From positions 1 to 64,000 of IMG/VR virus record IMGVR_UViG_3300008339_000010: DNA of 64,000 nucleotides; one strand, 5' to 3'. Below are positions 23,878 to 33,456 of this stretch, piece after piece (the stretch's first letter is position 1; the number at the start of each line of letters is the position of its first letter). Position numbers and translations under genes: made by a program. The notes below the pieces were generated by a model, which saw only the letters and a program-made list of their open reading frames with translations, did no database searches and was not told the origin of the DNA. The stretch is from a virus.

Positions 23878-23975
23878 TTATAGATAAACGGATCTCTTTT
23901 GCGTAACTCTTTTAGTTTTTTGCGATAGCGTATTTCAAGTTTGATCCGGTTGATCAAGTTTGTTAACCATTTCAT
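23874..23975 (-). CDS. 33-aa basic peptide gene upstream of the carbamoyltransferase
   Basis: A frame with a very strong ribosome binding site (GGAGG, 5 bases before the ATG) encodes a single basic amphipathic helix (MKWLTNLINRIKLEIRYRKK, then KLKELRKRDPFIYK). It overlaps the 3' end of the upstream gene by 41 bases in another frame and couples to the carbamoyltransferase by ATGA. The quality of its ribosome binding site and coupling argue that it is expressed. It may be a small partner of the carbamoyltransferase or a membrane-surface peptide. Confidence 0.65.
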   Translation of the reverse strand: MKWLTNLINRIKLEIRYRKKLKELRKRDPFIYK

Positions 23976-25059
23976 TTTTTCCTCCTATGATTTGTATCTG
24001 TCGAGTTTGATAATCAGGATCACTCCAGCAATAGTCATAGACACATTCGGCATCACTGGTTTTAACTCTGTAGACATCTAGATGAGTATTTAAACGGCTC
24101 CATATGGATTGATAATCATTTGTCCAAAAGGTATCAATGAGATCCACTTGACCGATTTGCGGATGCCCAATAGTTAAACTTTTGTCATTGGGATCAAATC
24201 CATTCACTGTTAGCCATTCACGGAACTCTTGTAATCTTATCTTTTGCCATTCGTAGTTGCCAGGATTGTTAGCCCACTCTATATCAAAGTCTCCTGCTGC
24301 CTCAGTCTGGCTACGCATGGTAGTTGAAATTAACTCACCCACACGACTGTCACGTCCTTCATCCTGGAACACTTCCCAATGATGTTTGCCCACTGCTTTG
24401 TTCACACCTACAAATACTCCGCCTATGGGTCGATTGATAGTTTCTATACCAAACAGCTCGTAGTCTTTTTCGTCTAACACAAATCTTGGTGCATTAAGCC
24501 AACACATCAGTTGACTGGGCCTTTGCCAAGCGGGCGCTTCAATCTGTTTTCGATAACTGAGAGCCCAAGATTCAAATTCGTGACACAATAAATTCAATTG
24601 CCGGATATGCCAGCGTGTGGCAGCATTAGCTTTTAGATAGTATTCTTTGGGAGAGCCGCTGACACCTTGTAAATCTTCAAAATATCTATGCAACCAGTTG
24701 AACTTGTCATGTATGATATTGCGACCGGCTGCGCGACCATCTATAGGTGTATCTGTGATACAATTCGCCATATCAAAATAGTCGTCGATGTGATAACCAA
24801 GATTGGCTTGATTGATTGCCGCTATACTGAGATTGACCTGCTCTAGTATATAGGAACCGTTGCGAGCATGATCGACAAACCCAAAGAAACAATAGTTTTT
24901 TTCTAGATGATAATCTTTCCGCAATAGATCATTGAGTGCTGACAGCCATTTATGACTGAGAGAGTTATCATAGATGTCCACATATACTGGCAGTAGATCG
25001 CCAGTATGACGATTTTGTAGATCAATCTGCAATCTATCTAATATCTTGCCACCAATCAT
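23935..25059 (-). CDS. Uncharacterised phage protein (374 aa)
   Basis: Not recognised. The protein is rich in Trp, Tyr, His and Asp, with no signal peptide or membrane segment, and looks like a globular alpha/beta enzyme. Segments worth searching are PVYVDIYDNSLSHKWLSAL near the N-terminus and IGHPQIGQVDL near residue 315. The open frame reaches 25110, but the ATG at 25059 keeps the overlap with the upstream radical SAM gene short (26 bases) and follows an AGGA. It sits between radical SAM genes and the carbamoyltransferase, so it probably acts in the same pathway. Confidence 0.65.
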   Translation of the reverse strand: MIGGKILDRLQIDLQNRHTGDLLPVYVDIYDNSLSHKWLSALNDLLRKDYHLEKNYCFFGFVDHARNGSYILEQVNLSIAAINQANLGYHIDDYFDMANCITDTPIDGRAAGRNIIHDKFNWLHRYFEDLQGVSGSPKEYYLKANAATRWHIRQLNLLCHEFESWALSYRKQIEAPAWQRPSQLMCWLNAPRFVLDEKDYELFGIETINRPIGGVFVGVNKAVGKHHWEVFQDEGRDSRVGELISTTMRSQTEAAGDFDIEWANNPGNYEWQKIRLQEFREWLTVNGFDPNDKSLTIGHPQIGQVDLIDTFWTNDYQSIWSRLNTHLDVYRVKTSDAECVYDYCWSDPDYQTRQIQIIGGKNEMVNKLDQPDQT

Positions 25060-26320
25060 ACATGTCCTGATTTTGTTGTAATATATGTGCCATGGTATAT
25101 TGATCACCACGTATCTTTTCTAGTTCTAAAATCCTGCGCTTGCCTTTGATCAATCCTGCTTGATATTGATCAGGCCATTGTTCCGCAAACGTGGGTCTTT
25201 GCTTGAGTTGTAGTAAAACATCTCGTAGTGCGCCACGTGTGGCAGGCACTATCTCATCCACTTTGCGATGTAATATTTCTCTAGGCAATGCCAGCGGACT
25301 CATTAAAATGTCCGGAGTAAAACTAAACACAACTTTGGCCAAGATGTCAACACCTAGTTCATCGGCTGTGCGTTGCATCGACTCAACTTCAAACAAACCT
25401 GGCAGAGTCAAAGTAAAGTCCAATCGCATCTGTCTGCGATGTCGTGCGATTTCTAGGCCACGTTTAAAGTTTTCTAAAAATACGGGCCAGGCCAAACCGG
25501 TTCTGATGTATTCTCCGATGGGTCCTGTTCCATCGATGCTTGCACAGATTTGGAAGTCTCGTATATTTGCCAGCAAATCACGATAAAGACTAATCCCATT
25601 ATAATCCACGCGGCTAAGGTTGGTATTGTATCTTGCATAAAGTCTTGGGCCATCACCCAGTTCAATGATTCTTTTCATATAGCGCCAATGCTGTTCATAC
25701 ATCAGCGGCTCTCCGCCCACCCAATAGATTTCTTCTACACGATGTTCTTCTACTGCTTGAGCAAACTCTGCTTCTACCTGTGTGTCCTGGAACTGTATGA
25801 TTTCACGTTTGACATCAGGCCGCATCCAGTTGTTTTTGGGATTTGACCAGTCTACCATGTCGTGTTTTTTCTCTTCAGTTTCCCAAGAGCTGGAAAGCAT
25901 GTCTCCGCACATGCGACATTTAAAGTTGCAAAGATTACTAAATCTGTAGTCCCAGCTCACTGGTTTCAGTGTGGTTACACCGTCGGGTGTGGTGGCTGCC
26001 ATGGCTTCCTCATACTTGTGACCAAACAGTCCCCAAAAGTAACTGCGATAGACATCTGTATTCAATAACTTCTCATTGCACACCGCACACTCTGGCAAGG
26101 TCTCTCCGGCCATCATGCGCCGTCTCACAGATTTCATGTGTTCACTGTTCCAATGTTCATCCAGTGTGATGGGAATATAACGTCCGCTGCCGGCGGCTGT
26201 GTCTATATACTGTTCAAAGTTCTGTGCAGGCTCACGACTGGCACAACACATCCTCCTCTCGGTCTGTGGCGAGAGATATGTGTGTGTCCACGGAGCCATG
26301 CACAGTGTTTCAGACTTCAT
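25034..26320 (-). CDS. Radical SAM protein with N-terminal SPASM-like cysteines (tandem gene 4)
   Basis: The SAM-cluster motif is C131-x3-C135-x2-C138 (CNFKCRMC), followed by GGEP at about 205. Before the core lies a second cysteine set, C7 (CMAPW), C25-C26 and C78/C81 (CAVC), resembling a SPASM/twitch auxiliary-cluster domain placed at the N-terminus instead of the C-terminus. Length is 428 residues. It is the last of four adjacent radical SAM genes with overlaps of 4-20 bases. Relatives of this shape modify peptides or small molecules by C-H activation; the substrate is unknown. Confidence 0.87.
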   Translation of the reverse strand: MKSETLCMAPWTHTYLSPQTERRMCCASREPAQNFEQYIDTAAGSGRYIPITLDEHWNSEHMKSVRRRMMAGETLPECAVCNEKLLNTDVYRSYFWGLFGHKYEEAMAATTPDGVTTLKPVSWDYRFSNLCNFKCRMCGDMLSSSWETEEKKHDMVDWSNPKNNWMRPDVKREIIQFQDTQVEAEFAQAVEEHRVEEIYWVGGEPLMYEQHWRYMKRIIELGDGPRLYARYNTNLSRVDYNGISLYRDLLANIRDFQICASIDGTGPIGEYIRTGLAWPVFLENFKRGLEIARHRRQMRLDFTLTLPGLFEVESMQRTADELGVDILAKVVFSFTPDILMSPLALPREILHRKVDEIVPATRGALRDVLLQLKQRPTFAEQWPDQYQAGLIKGKRRILELEKIRGDQYTMAHILQQNQDMYDWWQDIR

Positions 26321-27521
26321 AATCTATCACTCGTGCTAACTCCGGCGCTATCTGTGAAAGGTTCTGACGACGCCTTAGATCTAGATCTTTTATCTTTATC
26401 TTCAAAAGATTTCCATCAGTGCTGGCACCATTGATCATGAAATCTACCACGCGATCAAACTCAGATCGGAATGACTCGGGCACCCATTCACTTGACAATC
26501 TCTGTCGAACTGCCTGTTTAGCACGTTCGGGCAGGTTAGCAATACTGAAATAATAAGGATCATGCAACATGTTCCAGTAGACAAAATCAAACTTTTGACG
26601 ATCGATCCATTGTGCCACGTCTGACAGATACATCACGTTGAACGCATTGATGGTGCAACACACCTGTAGAGTGATGTTTGAAATCCTAGATCTCATCTGT
26701 CGGAACAGTTCGATATTGTGATTGATTTCCGACCAGCCAGCATTGCTACGTTGATATTCAAATCTCTCACCTACGTCATCCACAGAAAAAGCGATTTCAA
26801 CATGCCGGAAATGGCACCAGATGTCTTCGGCTTCTTCGGGATATTGTGTGCCGTTGGTGTTGTAGTGTATTTCAATTTGATGAGCATATCCACGGTCTAC
26901 CAGGCGGCGCAGTAGATCAAAATGCTCTCGGATCATGAAAGGTTCGCCACCAGTGAACTCAATGTATCGGACTTGGGCCATGGCCGAATCCAGTTCGTGC
27001 CAAAACTGCTCGCTGTTGCGCGGCCATGCTCCATCACGTAACATTTGATAATGGAAACTTTTCTTTTTATCTTCTCTATCAACAATAAAGTTCAACTCTT
27101 CTGAAGCAAAAGTCGACGAAGACCATGAACCACAGATGCGGCATTTGAGATTACAGATATTACCTAATTTGAGATCCAAAAACATCAAAGGTTTAGCATC
27201 TGCTGTCCAATTGTCAGAAATGCCCATATGTTTGAGCCTATCTAGAGTATGCATCCTTTTACTGGTACGACCGGCACGTTCTTCTTGCCAACATCTACGA
27301 CAGGTCTGTGGTTGCTGGCCATCTAAAAACTGCTGACGCAGATTTTTTAGATGTTGGCTGTTCTGTATCTGGTCAAAGGTAGAGTTTGTAAGTTGGAATT
27401 TTTTCCCTTGATCATCTACTATCTCGTCCATGGCCAAACAGCAAGGTCTCACTGTGCCTATGGGACTGGTTTCTAAGCTAACCCACGGTAACACACAGAA
27501 TTTCTCGTGTGGTATTTTCAT
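26310..27521 (-). CDS. Radical SAM protein with N-terminal SPASM-like cysteines (tandem gene 3)
   Basis: Core motif C123-x3-C127-x2-C130 (CNLKCRIC) with GGEP near 195. The N-terminal cysteine module is C9 (CVLPW), C27-C28 and C74/C77 (CRRC). It is 403 residues long and is the closest relative in the window of the genes on either side, consistent with tandem duplication and divergence. The start ATG overlaps the stop of the upstream gene (ATGA), so expression is coupled. It probably forms part of an enzyme set acting on one scaffold; this is inference. Confidence 0.87.
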   Translation of the reverse strand: MKIPHEKFCVLPWVSLETSPIGTVRPCCLAMDEIVDDQGKKFQLTNSTFDQIQNSQHLKNLRQQFLDGQQPQTCRRCWQEERAGRTSKRMHTLDRLKHMGISDNWTADAKPLMFLDLKLGNICNLKCRICGSWSSSTFASEELNFIVDREDKKKSFHYQMLRDGAWPRNSEQFWHELDSAMAQVRYIEFTGGEPFMIREHFDLLRRLVDRGYAHQIEIHYNTNGTQYPEEAEDIWCHFRHVEIAFSVDDVGERFEYQRSNAGWSEINHNIELFRQMRSRISNITLQVCCTINAFNVMYLSDVAQWIDRQKFDFVYWNMLHDPYYFSIANLPERAKQAVRQRLSSEWVPESFRSEFDRVVDFMINGASTDGNLLKIKIKDLDLRRRQNLSQIAPELARVIDYEV

Positions 27522-28777
27522 TGCAAGGCCTCCAGTTCGGGTATCACAGACAGCAGATTCTGTCCGCGGATGGCGTCTAGTTCGTGAGTCTTGCGCCAGA
27601 ATACCTCCAGTAATTGAGTGTTATCTGACCCCATCATAAAATTGATAGCCGATTCAAAACCCACCGTGGCACGTTGCAAAGGATCTTGTGTTCTCAACCA
27701 ATCAAGGTGCTCTTCAAAGCGTATCCTTAGACGTTGTTTGTATTTCATAGGTGCTATGTCTATTCTATAGTGTGCTGGATCTTGCAAGATATTGACATTG
27801 AGATCCTGCGCACGTATCAGTCCTTGCTCTACCCAAGATTTATGAAAATCAGGTAGATGCCATGCGTTCATGATACTCAGCGTAGGAGAAATATAGAAAT
27901 CTACGTTGGGGCAGATATCTATCATCCTACGACGATTATCTTCTACTGTGTTCCAATTGGTACCATTGCGTATGTATTCAGCACGCAAGTCCATGGCATC
28001 CAGGCTGGCTCCTACTGCTACACTCTTAAACTTTTTCCAATAGTCAAACACATATCGATCTTTGAGTTTGACTTGCGTGAAGTTTGTATTGTAGATCAGG
28101 CGCACATCAAATCGTTCTCTGCGTTCTAATTCTTCCAGGATGCGATAGTGCTCATCCATCATCAGAGGCTCGCCACCTGCAAAATATATCTGCTCTACAT
28201 AATCAATATGCGGTAACAATTGGTTCCACATATCTTCGGGATCGCGACCTGCAATGTTCAAAGGTCTATTGTGTTTGGCCCATTCAGGACCGGCTAACTT
28301 GATCTGATCTTGATACCATGAACTGGAAAAGATATGCCCACAACTGCGACAACTGAGATTGCAAAGATTACTGAAACGTATATCCCAATAAGTCATCTCA
28401 AACGGATTGCTTTCTAATTTCTTGATGTGATGACCGTGATGTTTGTTGGCTGATCTCCGACCTGAAAAAAATCCCGATTCCTCTTGTTCATAGCATCGAC
28501 CACAGGCCGGGTTGGGCCGTTCGGCTAACATGTCTTCTCGCAACTGTGTCATGGACGGACCTTGCCAAATTTCGGCCAAGGTATTCTTTCTGCAATCGCC
28601 CACTGGGTATCGCATCTCTGCATGACAGCAAGGATAGGCTTCACCTGTGGGATAAGCATGCAGGTGTATCCAAGGATAGATACAGAATGTTTTGCTGTCT
28701 TTCAGCAGAAATTGTTCGCGATCGTTGAGATCCGTTGGTCGGACTAAATCTGCGGAATTATATTGATATTGTGTCAT
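27518..28777 (-). CDS. Radical SAM protein with N-terminal SPASM-like cysteines (tandem gene 2)
   Basis: ATG 28777 is preferred over an in-frame GTG three codons upstream. Core motif C139-x3-C143-x2-C146 (CNLSCRSC); GGEP follows about 70 residues later. The N-terminal set is C32 (CIYPW), C50-C51 and C92/C95 (CGRC). It has 419 residues and a charged N-terminal extension of about 30 residues that its neighbours lack. It overlaps both neighbours, by 4 bases downstream and 20 upstream. Confidence 0.87.
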   Translation of the reverse strand: MTQYQYNSADLVRPTDLNDREQFLLKDSKTFCIYPWIHLHAYPTGEAYPCCHAEMRYPVGDCRKNTLAEIWQGPSMTQLREDMLAERPNPACGRCYEQEESGFFSGRRSANKHHGHHIKKLESNPFEMTYWDIRFSNLCNLSCRSCGHIFSSSWYQDQIKLAGPEWAKHNRPLNIAGRDPEDMWNQLLPHIDYVEQIYFAGGEPLMMDEHYRILEELERRERFDVRLIYNTNFTQVKLKDRYVFDYWKKFKSVAVGASLDAMDLRAEYIRNGTNWNTVEDNRRRMIDICPNVDFYISPTLSIMNAWHLPDFHKSWVEQGLIRAQDLNVNILQDPAHYRIDIAPMKYKQRLRIRFEEHLDWLRTQDPLQRATVGFESAINFMMGSDNTQLLEVFWRKTHELDAIRGQNLLSVIPELEALQ

Positions 28778-30116
28778 ACCACTCACTCAATGCAGGAAAA
28801 GTCCTGCGGAAATTTTTGCCACGGCGCCGATCATATTGCTCGTAAAATTGTTTAAAATCGTTGTGCAATCGCGGCATATCAAATGCATCTGAATGCGGAG
28901 TCTTGACCACGTCAAGATAATCTATCAATCGTTGCATGTGATTGCGTTCGTGTTCATGCATCATGACATTGTCAGTCCAGCGATCTAACCAGGCCTGCAA
29001 TCGATCTCTATGACGCATACGGATGTGATCAGGCAAAACCAGTGGTGATTGGAAACTGGGAAATCTCAGGATGTTCAGCGTGAAGTTAGGAAAGTCCGAA
29101 CCATGGTCCTGTTTCCATAACATGAGATAGGTCAGGAACTCTGGCAGGCTTTCCAAGCACAAAGCATTGATGGTGCACATCACATGCAGTCCTCTCAGTT
29201 TTTTTGACTGCATGATACGTTCCATGTTCAAGGACCACTGTCCATAGTTCAAACCATCGCGGATATATTCAGCATGAGGACCGATGCTCTCATTGGAAGT
29301 ATACAGATCCAGTTCTACATCTTCGCAGGCATTGATAGCACGTTCTATCACATCATATTCCATGCCAAGATTTGAGTTGATGGCCAGGCGTGTTTGCGAA
29401 CGTCCGCGATTTTGTTGGAACCAATCCAACAACTTCCAGGTATATCCGCTCATCAGTGGTTCACCACCGGTGATGCGCAGTTCTTTCAGTGTTCTATGTA
29501 GGTCTGATTCCCACCACTGGAAAAATGCGTCCACATAAGGATTCCGATCATTGAATGTATACAACTGACTGCTGTCATGAGCGTGAGTGAAATGATTACG
29601 ACCATCTGATACCAGGCCGGTGTAAGCACCGTGTTGTTTAATATCCCGAACCCATGTAGAACTAAAAGCAGGATTGCAATAAGAACAAGCGAACTGGCAA
29701 GTCCTATCAAAGGCGATTTCCAAGGTTTGTAAATCCACGTCTTGGTCCGCTGGAGTATGGTATGCATCATCAAGGTCCTCGTCTGAATATATCACTGTCT
29801 TATACACACGGTCGCTGACGTTGTCTCGACCTATGTCTTCAATCTTCCAGCAGTATTCGCACCCTTGTGGGCGCTCGCCGCGTTGCATCATGCCTCGTTC
29901 GGATTTTTTTTTGGCAGTATTGTGCAAGGCTTTGGGATTGGCTTCTGCATCTTCTACGCTGACTTTGTGAGGCAGCGGGTGATGGCAACTGGTAGTCATG
30001 CCGGAGCCTAGCCAAATAGTAGCGTTATACCATTTGGCTCCACAAAAACTATCGGATTTGATATCGATCACCCGACGTTTGTATTCAATATCTGTTTCGT
30101 TGTCTTTACGTGGCAT
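28758..30116 (-). CDS. Radical SAM protein, W/HP subfamily (tandem gene 1)
   Basis: Core motif C140-x3-C144-x2-C147 (CQFACSYC), with GGEP near 218. The N-terminal cysteines are C25 (CGAKW), a single C44 (SCHHP) instead of a CC pair, and C86/C89 (CEYC). This variant is shared only with the gene at 35480-36919, so the window holds two subfamilies. It is 452 residues long. Its ATG lies 11 bases inside the upstream putative glycosyltransferase gene. Confidence 0.86.
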   Translation of the reverse strand: MPRKDNETDIEYKRRVIDIKSDSFCGAKWYNATIWLGSGMTTSCHHPLPHKVSVEDAEANPKALHNTAKKKSERGMMQRGERPQGCEYCWKIEDIGRDNVSDRVYKTVIYSDEDLDDAYHTPADQDVDLQTLEIAFDRTCQFACSYCNPAFSSTWVRDIKQHGAYTGLVSDGRNHFTHAHDSSQLYTFNDRNPYVDAFFQWWESDLHRTLKELRITGGEPLMSGYTWKLLDWFQQNRGRSQTRLAINSNLGMEYDVIERAINACEDVELDLYTSNESIGPHAEYIRDGLNYGQWSLNMERIMQSKKLRGLHVMCTINALCLESLPEFLTYLMLWKQDHGSDFPNFTLNILRFPSFQSPLVLPDHIRMRHRDRLQAWLDRWTDNVMMHEHERNHMQRLIDYLDVVKTPHSDAFDMPRLHNDFKQFYEQYDRRRGKNFRRTFPALSEWYDTISI

Positions 30117-31125
30117 GCATGAACTTTTGGAATTTTACAGTAAATGTTTTCTGTTGGTTAGTATGTAGTTCTTGGGCGTGCTGTTGGTTATATAAACAGA
30201 TGTCTCGTGTTTCGATCCAAAATTGGTCTAGATCTTGATCGCATAACCACTGGACTTCTTGTATCAATCTGTCCAGTCTCCCCTTACCATCTATTATAGT
30301 ATCAAACGATTCATCGATCAACGATCCGAATGTTCTAAATCCCATGCGATGTAGGTCTCGATAGAATCCCATGTTGGCACAAATAACAAAAGGATGTGCC
30401 GCTAATATTGGCTTGTAGGTTTTCTCTGTGCGGAAACTGTGCGGATATTCAAACACAGTTTCACTGACTACGCTGAAGTAAGTGTCATTGAACTGTGGTG
30501 CATAGATCACGCCATCTAACCATGATGGTTCTGGTTGAATTTCATACCGTGATGGCAAAGATTTTTCGGATAAATCCATATGCTCAACATAGACTCTGTT
30601 GAAATCTCTATGCCCCCATGTATCATAGTTCTCTAGACAAGACCACAATGCTCGATCCAACAATCCAAAAAATTTCAATTTGGCGATCAAGTATTTCCTA
30701 TGCGGACGCAGTTTTCGATTGGTAAAAAGAAATTTATAAGGTCGAGTAACCTGTTGGCTTAATACCAGGTTGGTTTCTTGGCTGCCGATAGTGGCCCGTA
30801 AAAAATGCTCGTTGTTGAGATTTTGTATATCCGGATCAGAATCACCGCCTGTTATCCATCTAAGAGATCCTCTTTGGAACCATGTATAGTAGAGATGATG
30901 TTTGACTATGTGCCACTGAGTGGCCACTGATTCATCTGTTTTTTCTACAGCGATAGTGCTGCCATTTTCCAAACTCTTGATCACCAACTCTGGTCGCATA
31001 ACCAGAGTCTTCAAGGATATAGCATAACACCCTTGTCGATCACTTAGATAGTCAACAACGATGTCATCTGCTGTATCGAGATACCCAAGTGGCAGTCCAG
31101 GCTCAACAATAATATTACCATTCAT
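30106..31125 (-). CDS. TEK-motif putative glycosyltransferase, family member 4 of 6
   Basis: The signature spans about residues 215-275 of 339: VVSETVF, SFRTEKTYKPI, HPFVICA, DLHRMGFRTFGSL, DESFD. The N-terminal half is distinct (PLGYLDTADDIVVDYLSD). The start overlaps the cupin stop (ATGA). It lies between the radical SAM genes and the GDP-sugar genes, as expected if it attaches the sugar those enzymes make or modify. Confidence 0.65.
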   Translation of the reverse strand: MNGNIIVEPGLPLGYLDTADDIVVDYLSDRQGCYAISLKTLVMRPELVIKSLENGSTIAVEKTDESVATQWHIVKHHLYYTWFQRGSLRWITGGDSDPDIQNLNNEHFLRATIGSQETNLVLSQQVTRPYKFLFTNRKLRPHRKYLIAKLKFFGLLDRALWSCLENYDTWGHRDFNRVYVEHMDLSEKSLPSRYEIQPEPSWLDGVIYAPQFNDTYFSVVSETVFEYPHSFRTEKTYKPILAAHPFVICANMGFYRDLHRMGFRTFGSLIDESFDTIIDGKGRLDRLIQEVQWLCDQDLDQFWIETRDICLYNQQHAQELHTNQQKTFTVKFQKFMHAT

Positions 31126-31481
31126 GCCTGATTATCGCCTGGAACGATTCTATAATTGTCTTCCACAGAATCTGGTGTGCTGACTTCTATGATTGTTCCT
31201 GCTTCAATACAGATCAACTGATGAGGCTGGCAAGGTGGATTGTGCCAAGTTGCCCCTTCATTTAATTCTTTTTCATGAGATTCAGCGGTATCAGTATCTA
31301 TCCAACGAATTAGAAATTTGCCATTTTGGACATACCAAGTTTCATCTTTGTCTCGATGGAAATGCATACTGAAGCGGGCACCGGTCTCAAAATTTAAAAA
31401 CTTTGCACAATATTGGTTATTAGTTGCCCAAATAAATTCAGATCCCCATTTTTTAGGAACCAGTCCTGTCAATCTGGTCAT
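31122..31481 (-). CDS. Cupin, mannose-6-phosphate isomerase type II C-domain-like
   Basis: A single cupin barrel of 119 residues with metal ligands H40, H42, E47 (MHFHRDKDE) and H87 (QPHQL) in the usual two-motif order. The closest known architecture is the C-terminal isomerase domain of bifunctional GDP-mannose pyrophosphorylase/isomerases, so isomerisation or epimerisation of a sugar phosphate feeding the GDP-sugar pathway fits the neighbours. It is coupled by 4-base overlaps on both sides. Confidence 0.8.
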   Translation of the reverse strand: MTRLTGLVPKKWGSEFIWATNNQYCAKFLNFETGARFSMHFHRDKDETWYVQNGKFLIRWIDTDTAESHEKELNEGATWHNPPCQPHQLICIEAGTIIEVSTPDSVEDNYRIVPGDNQA

Positions 31482-32524
31482 GATTCAAATACATGATGCA
31501 TTTTGTGATATTGTTCACGACTAAACTCAATGAACCTTTCACGGTTATAGCGAAGATCGGGCAACATATCTTGATAGATGTCTTCGATCTCTGACAGAGT
31601 CATATCGCATAACCAATGTAATACACTCATCACACTACCATGCTGGTCCTCTGAGGTTTCTATATCAACATGTGGCCAATAATGGTTAAATGTTTTAAAT
31701 CCTCGATTACGCAACCATGGATATATCCTAGTCTGCCCATGTATGACAAAAGGTCTTAATCCAATCATTGGTTTCCATGTTTTCTCAGTTACAAACAAGG
31801 GATGCCAATTGTTAAACTCTGTTTCGCTGACCACATGTAAAAAATGATTTTTCCACACAGTTAGAGGACCTAGTCCAAACAAATCGCAAGGAATTCCACC
31901 ACAGTCATCCTCTGTAATAAAATCATCTAAGTTCTCACCCAATGTTATGTTAGGGCCCATCATACCATCAGCATAGATATCTGCATGTTCTTTTGATCCG
32001 CCACCTAAAGTAATGATTCCCCTACGATCAAGACGAGATGCCAATATAAGATTAGTGAGCTCCACACGGTGTAGTCTTGGTTTGCGTTGTAGACAAACGA
32101 ATACGTGTTTAACTGATTGAAGGCTGATTTGATCCAAAGTGGGTATGGTCATTAACTTATAGGCGGCTGCCGCGTGCCAATTCCATTGATACTTTTGATT
32201 TTCCCATGTGCCGATGCGTATTACTTTCTCGCACTTGATTTGATTGATAATACTATCTATTAGATCTTCGCGCAGATACACAGGATCGATTGTAGATAAC
32301 AAAAACAAATTGTCAAATTTAGCGCAATCTTTGTAGATCAATTTTTCTAACTTTTGCCATTGTCCGTTATCAAACTGAGGACCAAACCAAGTCATATTCA
32401 ATAATAAATTCTTTTCATCTTTGAACTTAGACTCAATTTGTTCTGCAGTCTTTTGCAATACTTCTCGTTCCAAAGGCCCATAGTGATAAGCAAGTGGGAA
32501 CGTGGTTCCAATAACAGTTATCAT
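31478..32524 (-). CDS. TEK-motif putative glycosyltransferase, family member 5 of 6
   Basis: The ATG at 32524 sits in an ATGA overlap with the Fcl-like gene; an upstream TTG is rejected. The protein has 348 residues. The signature at about 240-300 reads VVSETEF, FVTEKTWKPM, RPFVIHG, WLRNRGFKTF; the final acidic-Tyr element is weaker than in its siblings. The segment HVFVCLQRKPRLHRVELTNL (about 143-162) resembles the nucleotide-binding approach of other members (FLCPN, RKHRLELL). Confidence 0.65.
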   Translation of the reverse strand: MITVIGTTFPLAYHYGPLEREVLQKTAEQIESKFKDEKNLLLNMTWFGPQFDNGQWQKLEKLIYKDCAKFDNLFLLSTIDPVYLREDLIDSIINQIKCEKVIRIGTWENQKYQWNWHAAAAYKLMTIPTLDQISLQSVKHVFVCLQRKPRLHRVELTNLILASRLDRRGIITLGGGSKEHADIYADGMMGPNITLGENLDDFITEDDCGGIPCDLFGLGPLTVWKNHFLHVVSETEFNNWHPLFVTEKTWKPMIGLRPFVIHGQTRIYPWLRNRGFKTFNHYWPHVDIETSEDQHGSVMSVLHWLCDMTLSEIEDIYQDMLPDLRYNRERFIEFSREQYHKMHHVFES

Positions 32525-33456
32525 GATAGACAATTTTGTTTATACCATTGGATTGTGATATCTATACCCTGTGATAAATTATATTTTGGTTGCCACCCCA
32601 TGGATTTTATTTTACTGTTGTCTAAAGTTCTAACAATAGTAGCTGTTGGTTTTGTGATATCCCATTGTATATCCCCTGCAAAACCAGATAAGTGCTTTAC
32701 TAGATCGGCGGCAGTCTTAAGGTTAACTGGATTACCGGCAGAAAGATTTATTGGCTCACTGGCAGAATAATTTTGCATACAAAAAATACAAGCGTCGGCA
32801 GCGTCGTCCACAAACATAAAATCTCTTACCTGACTTCCATCTCCCCAAAGAGATACTGCGGCGTCTTGACGTTTGACAGCATTGACAAATTTGCTTATAA
32901 AATCACTCATGACATGAGATTTGACATTATCAAAAGTATCGTTAGGCCCGTAAAGGTTACCGGGCATCACTGTGATAAAATCACATCCCCATTGTTTTCT
33001 AAAATACTGAGCCATTTTGATCCCAGCAATTTTTGCCACGGCGTAGGCTTCGCTAATTGGTTCTAAATATCCAGATAAAAGTTGATCTTCAGTGATAGGT
33101 ATTTGACAGTCTTTGGGATAGGCAGAACTACTACCAGTAAACAAAAGTTTTTTACACTGATATTTGCGAGACACATCAAAAACATTGTTTTGTATTTCTA
33201 AGTTATACAGCATTGTTTCTCCCCAATCCTGACTCAAAAGTCCTATCAACTTAGCCGCTACTAAAAATACATACTCTGGCCTATGCCGATTGAACCAAGC
33301 ATCGACCTGTGTTTTATTTCTCAGATCTAATTCTTCGGGACTAGGATATAGTATGTTAGTATATCCTTGTGATCGTAATTGTCTCACTATAGCCGATCCA
33401 AGGTGTCCACGAAATCCACCTGCTACAAATATTTTAGACTGTTTTTCCATGTTCAT
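32521..33456 (-). CDS. fcl: GDP-L-fucose synthase-like epimerase/reductase
   Basis: An extended SDR with the nucleotide loop G14-x-x-G17-x-x-G20 (GGFRGHLG), SSSAYP (109-114), catalytic Y138/K142 (YAVAKIAG) and the PGNLYGPNDTFD segment typical of GDP-fucose synthase (WcaG/Fcl). Length (311) is normal. The enzyme converts GDP-4-keto-6-deoxy-hexoses to GDP-fucose; relatives act on 6-deoxy-heptoses. Together with the GMD-like and kinase genes upstream, coupled by ATGA overlaps, it forms a GDP-sugar module. Confidence 0.87.
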   Translation of the reverse strand: MNMEKQSKIFVAGGFRGHLGSAIVRQLRSQGYTNILYPSPEELDLRNKTQVDAWFNRHRPEYVFLVAAKLIGLLSQDWGETMLYNLEIQNNVFDVSRKYQCKKLLFTGSSSAYPKDCQIPITEDQLLSGYLEPISEAYAVAKIAGIKMAQYFRKQWGCDFITVMPGNLYGPNDTFDNVKSHVMSDFISKFVNAVKRQDAAVSLWGDGSQVRDFMFVDDAADACIFCMQNYSASEPINLSAGNPVNLKTAADLVKHLSGFAGDIQWDITKPTATIVRTLDNSKIKSMGWQPKYNLSQGIDITIQWYKQNCLS

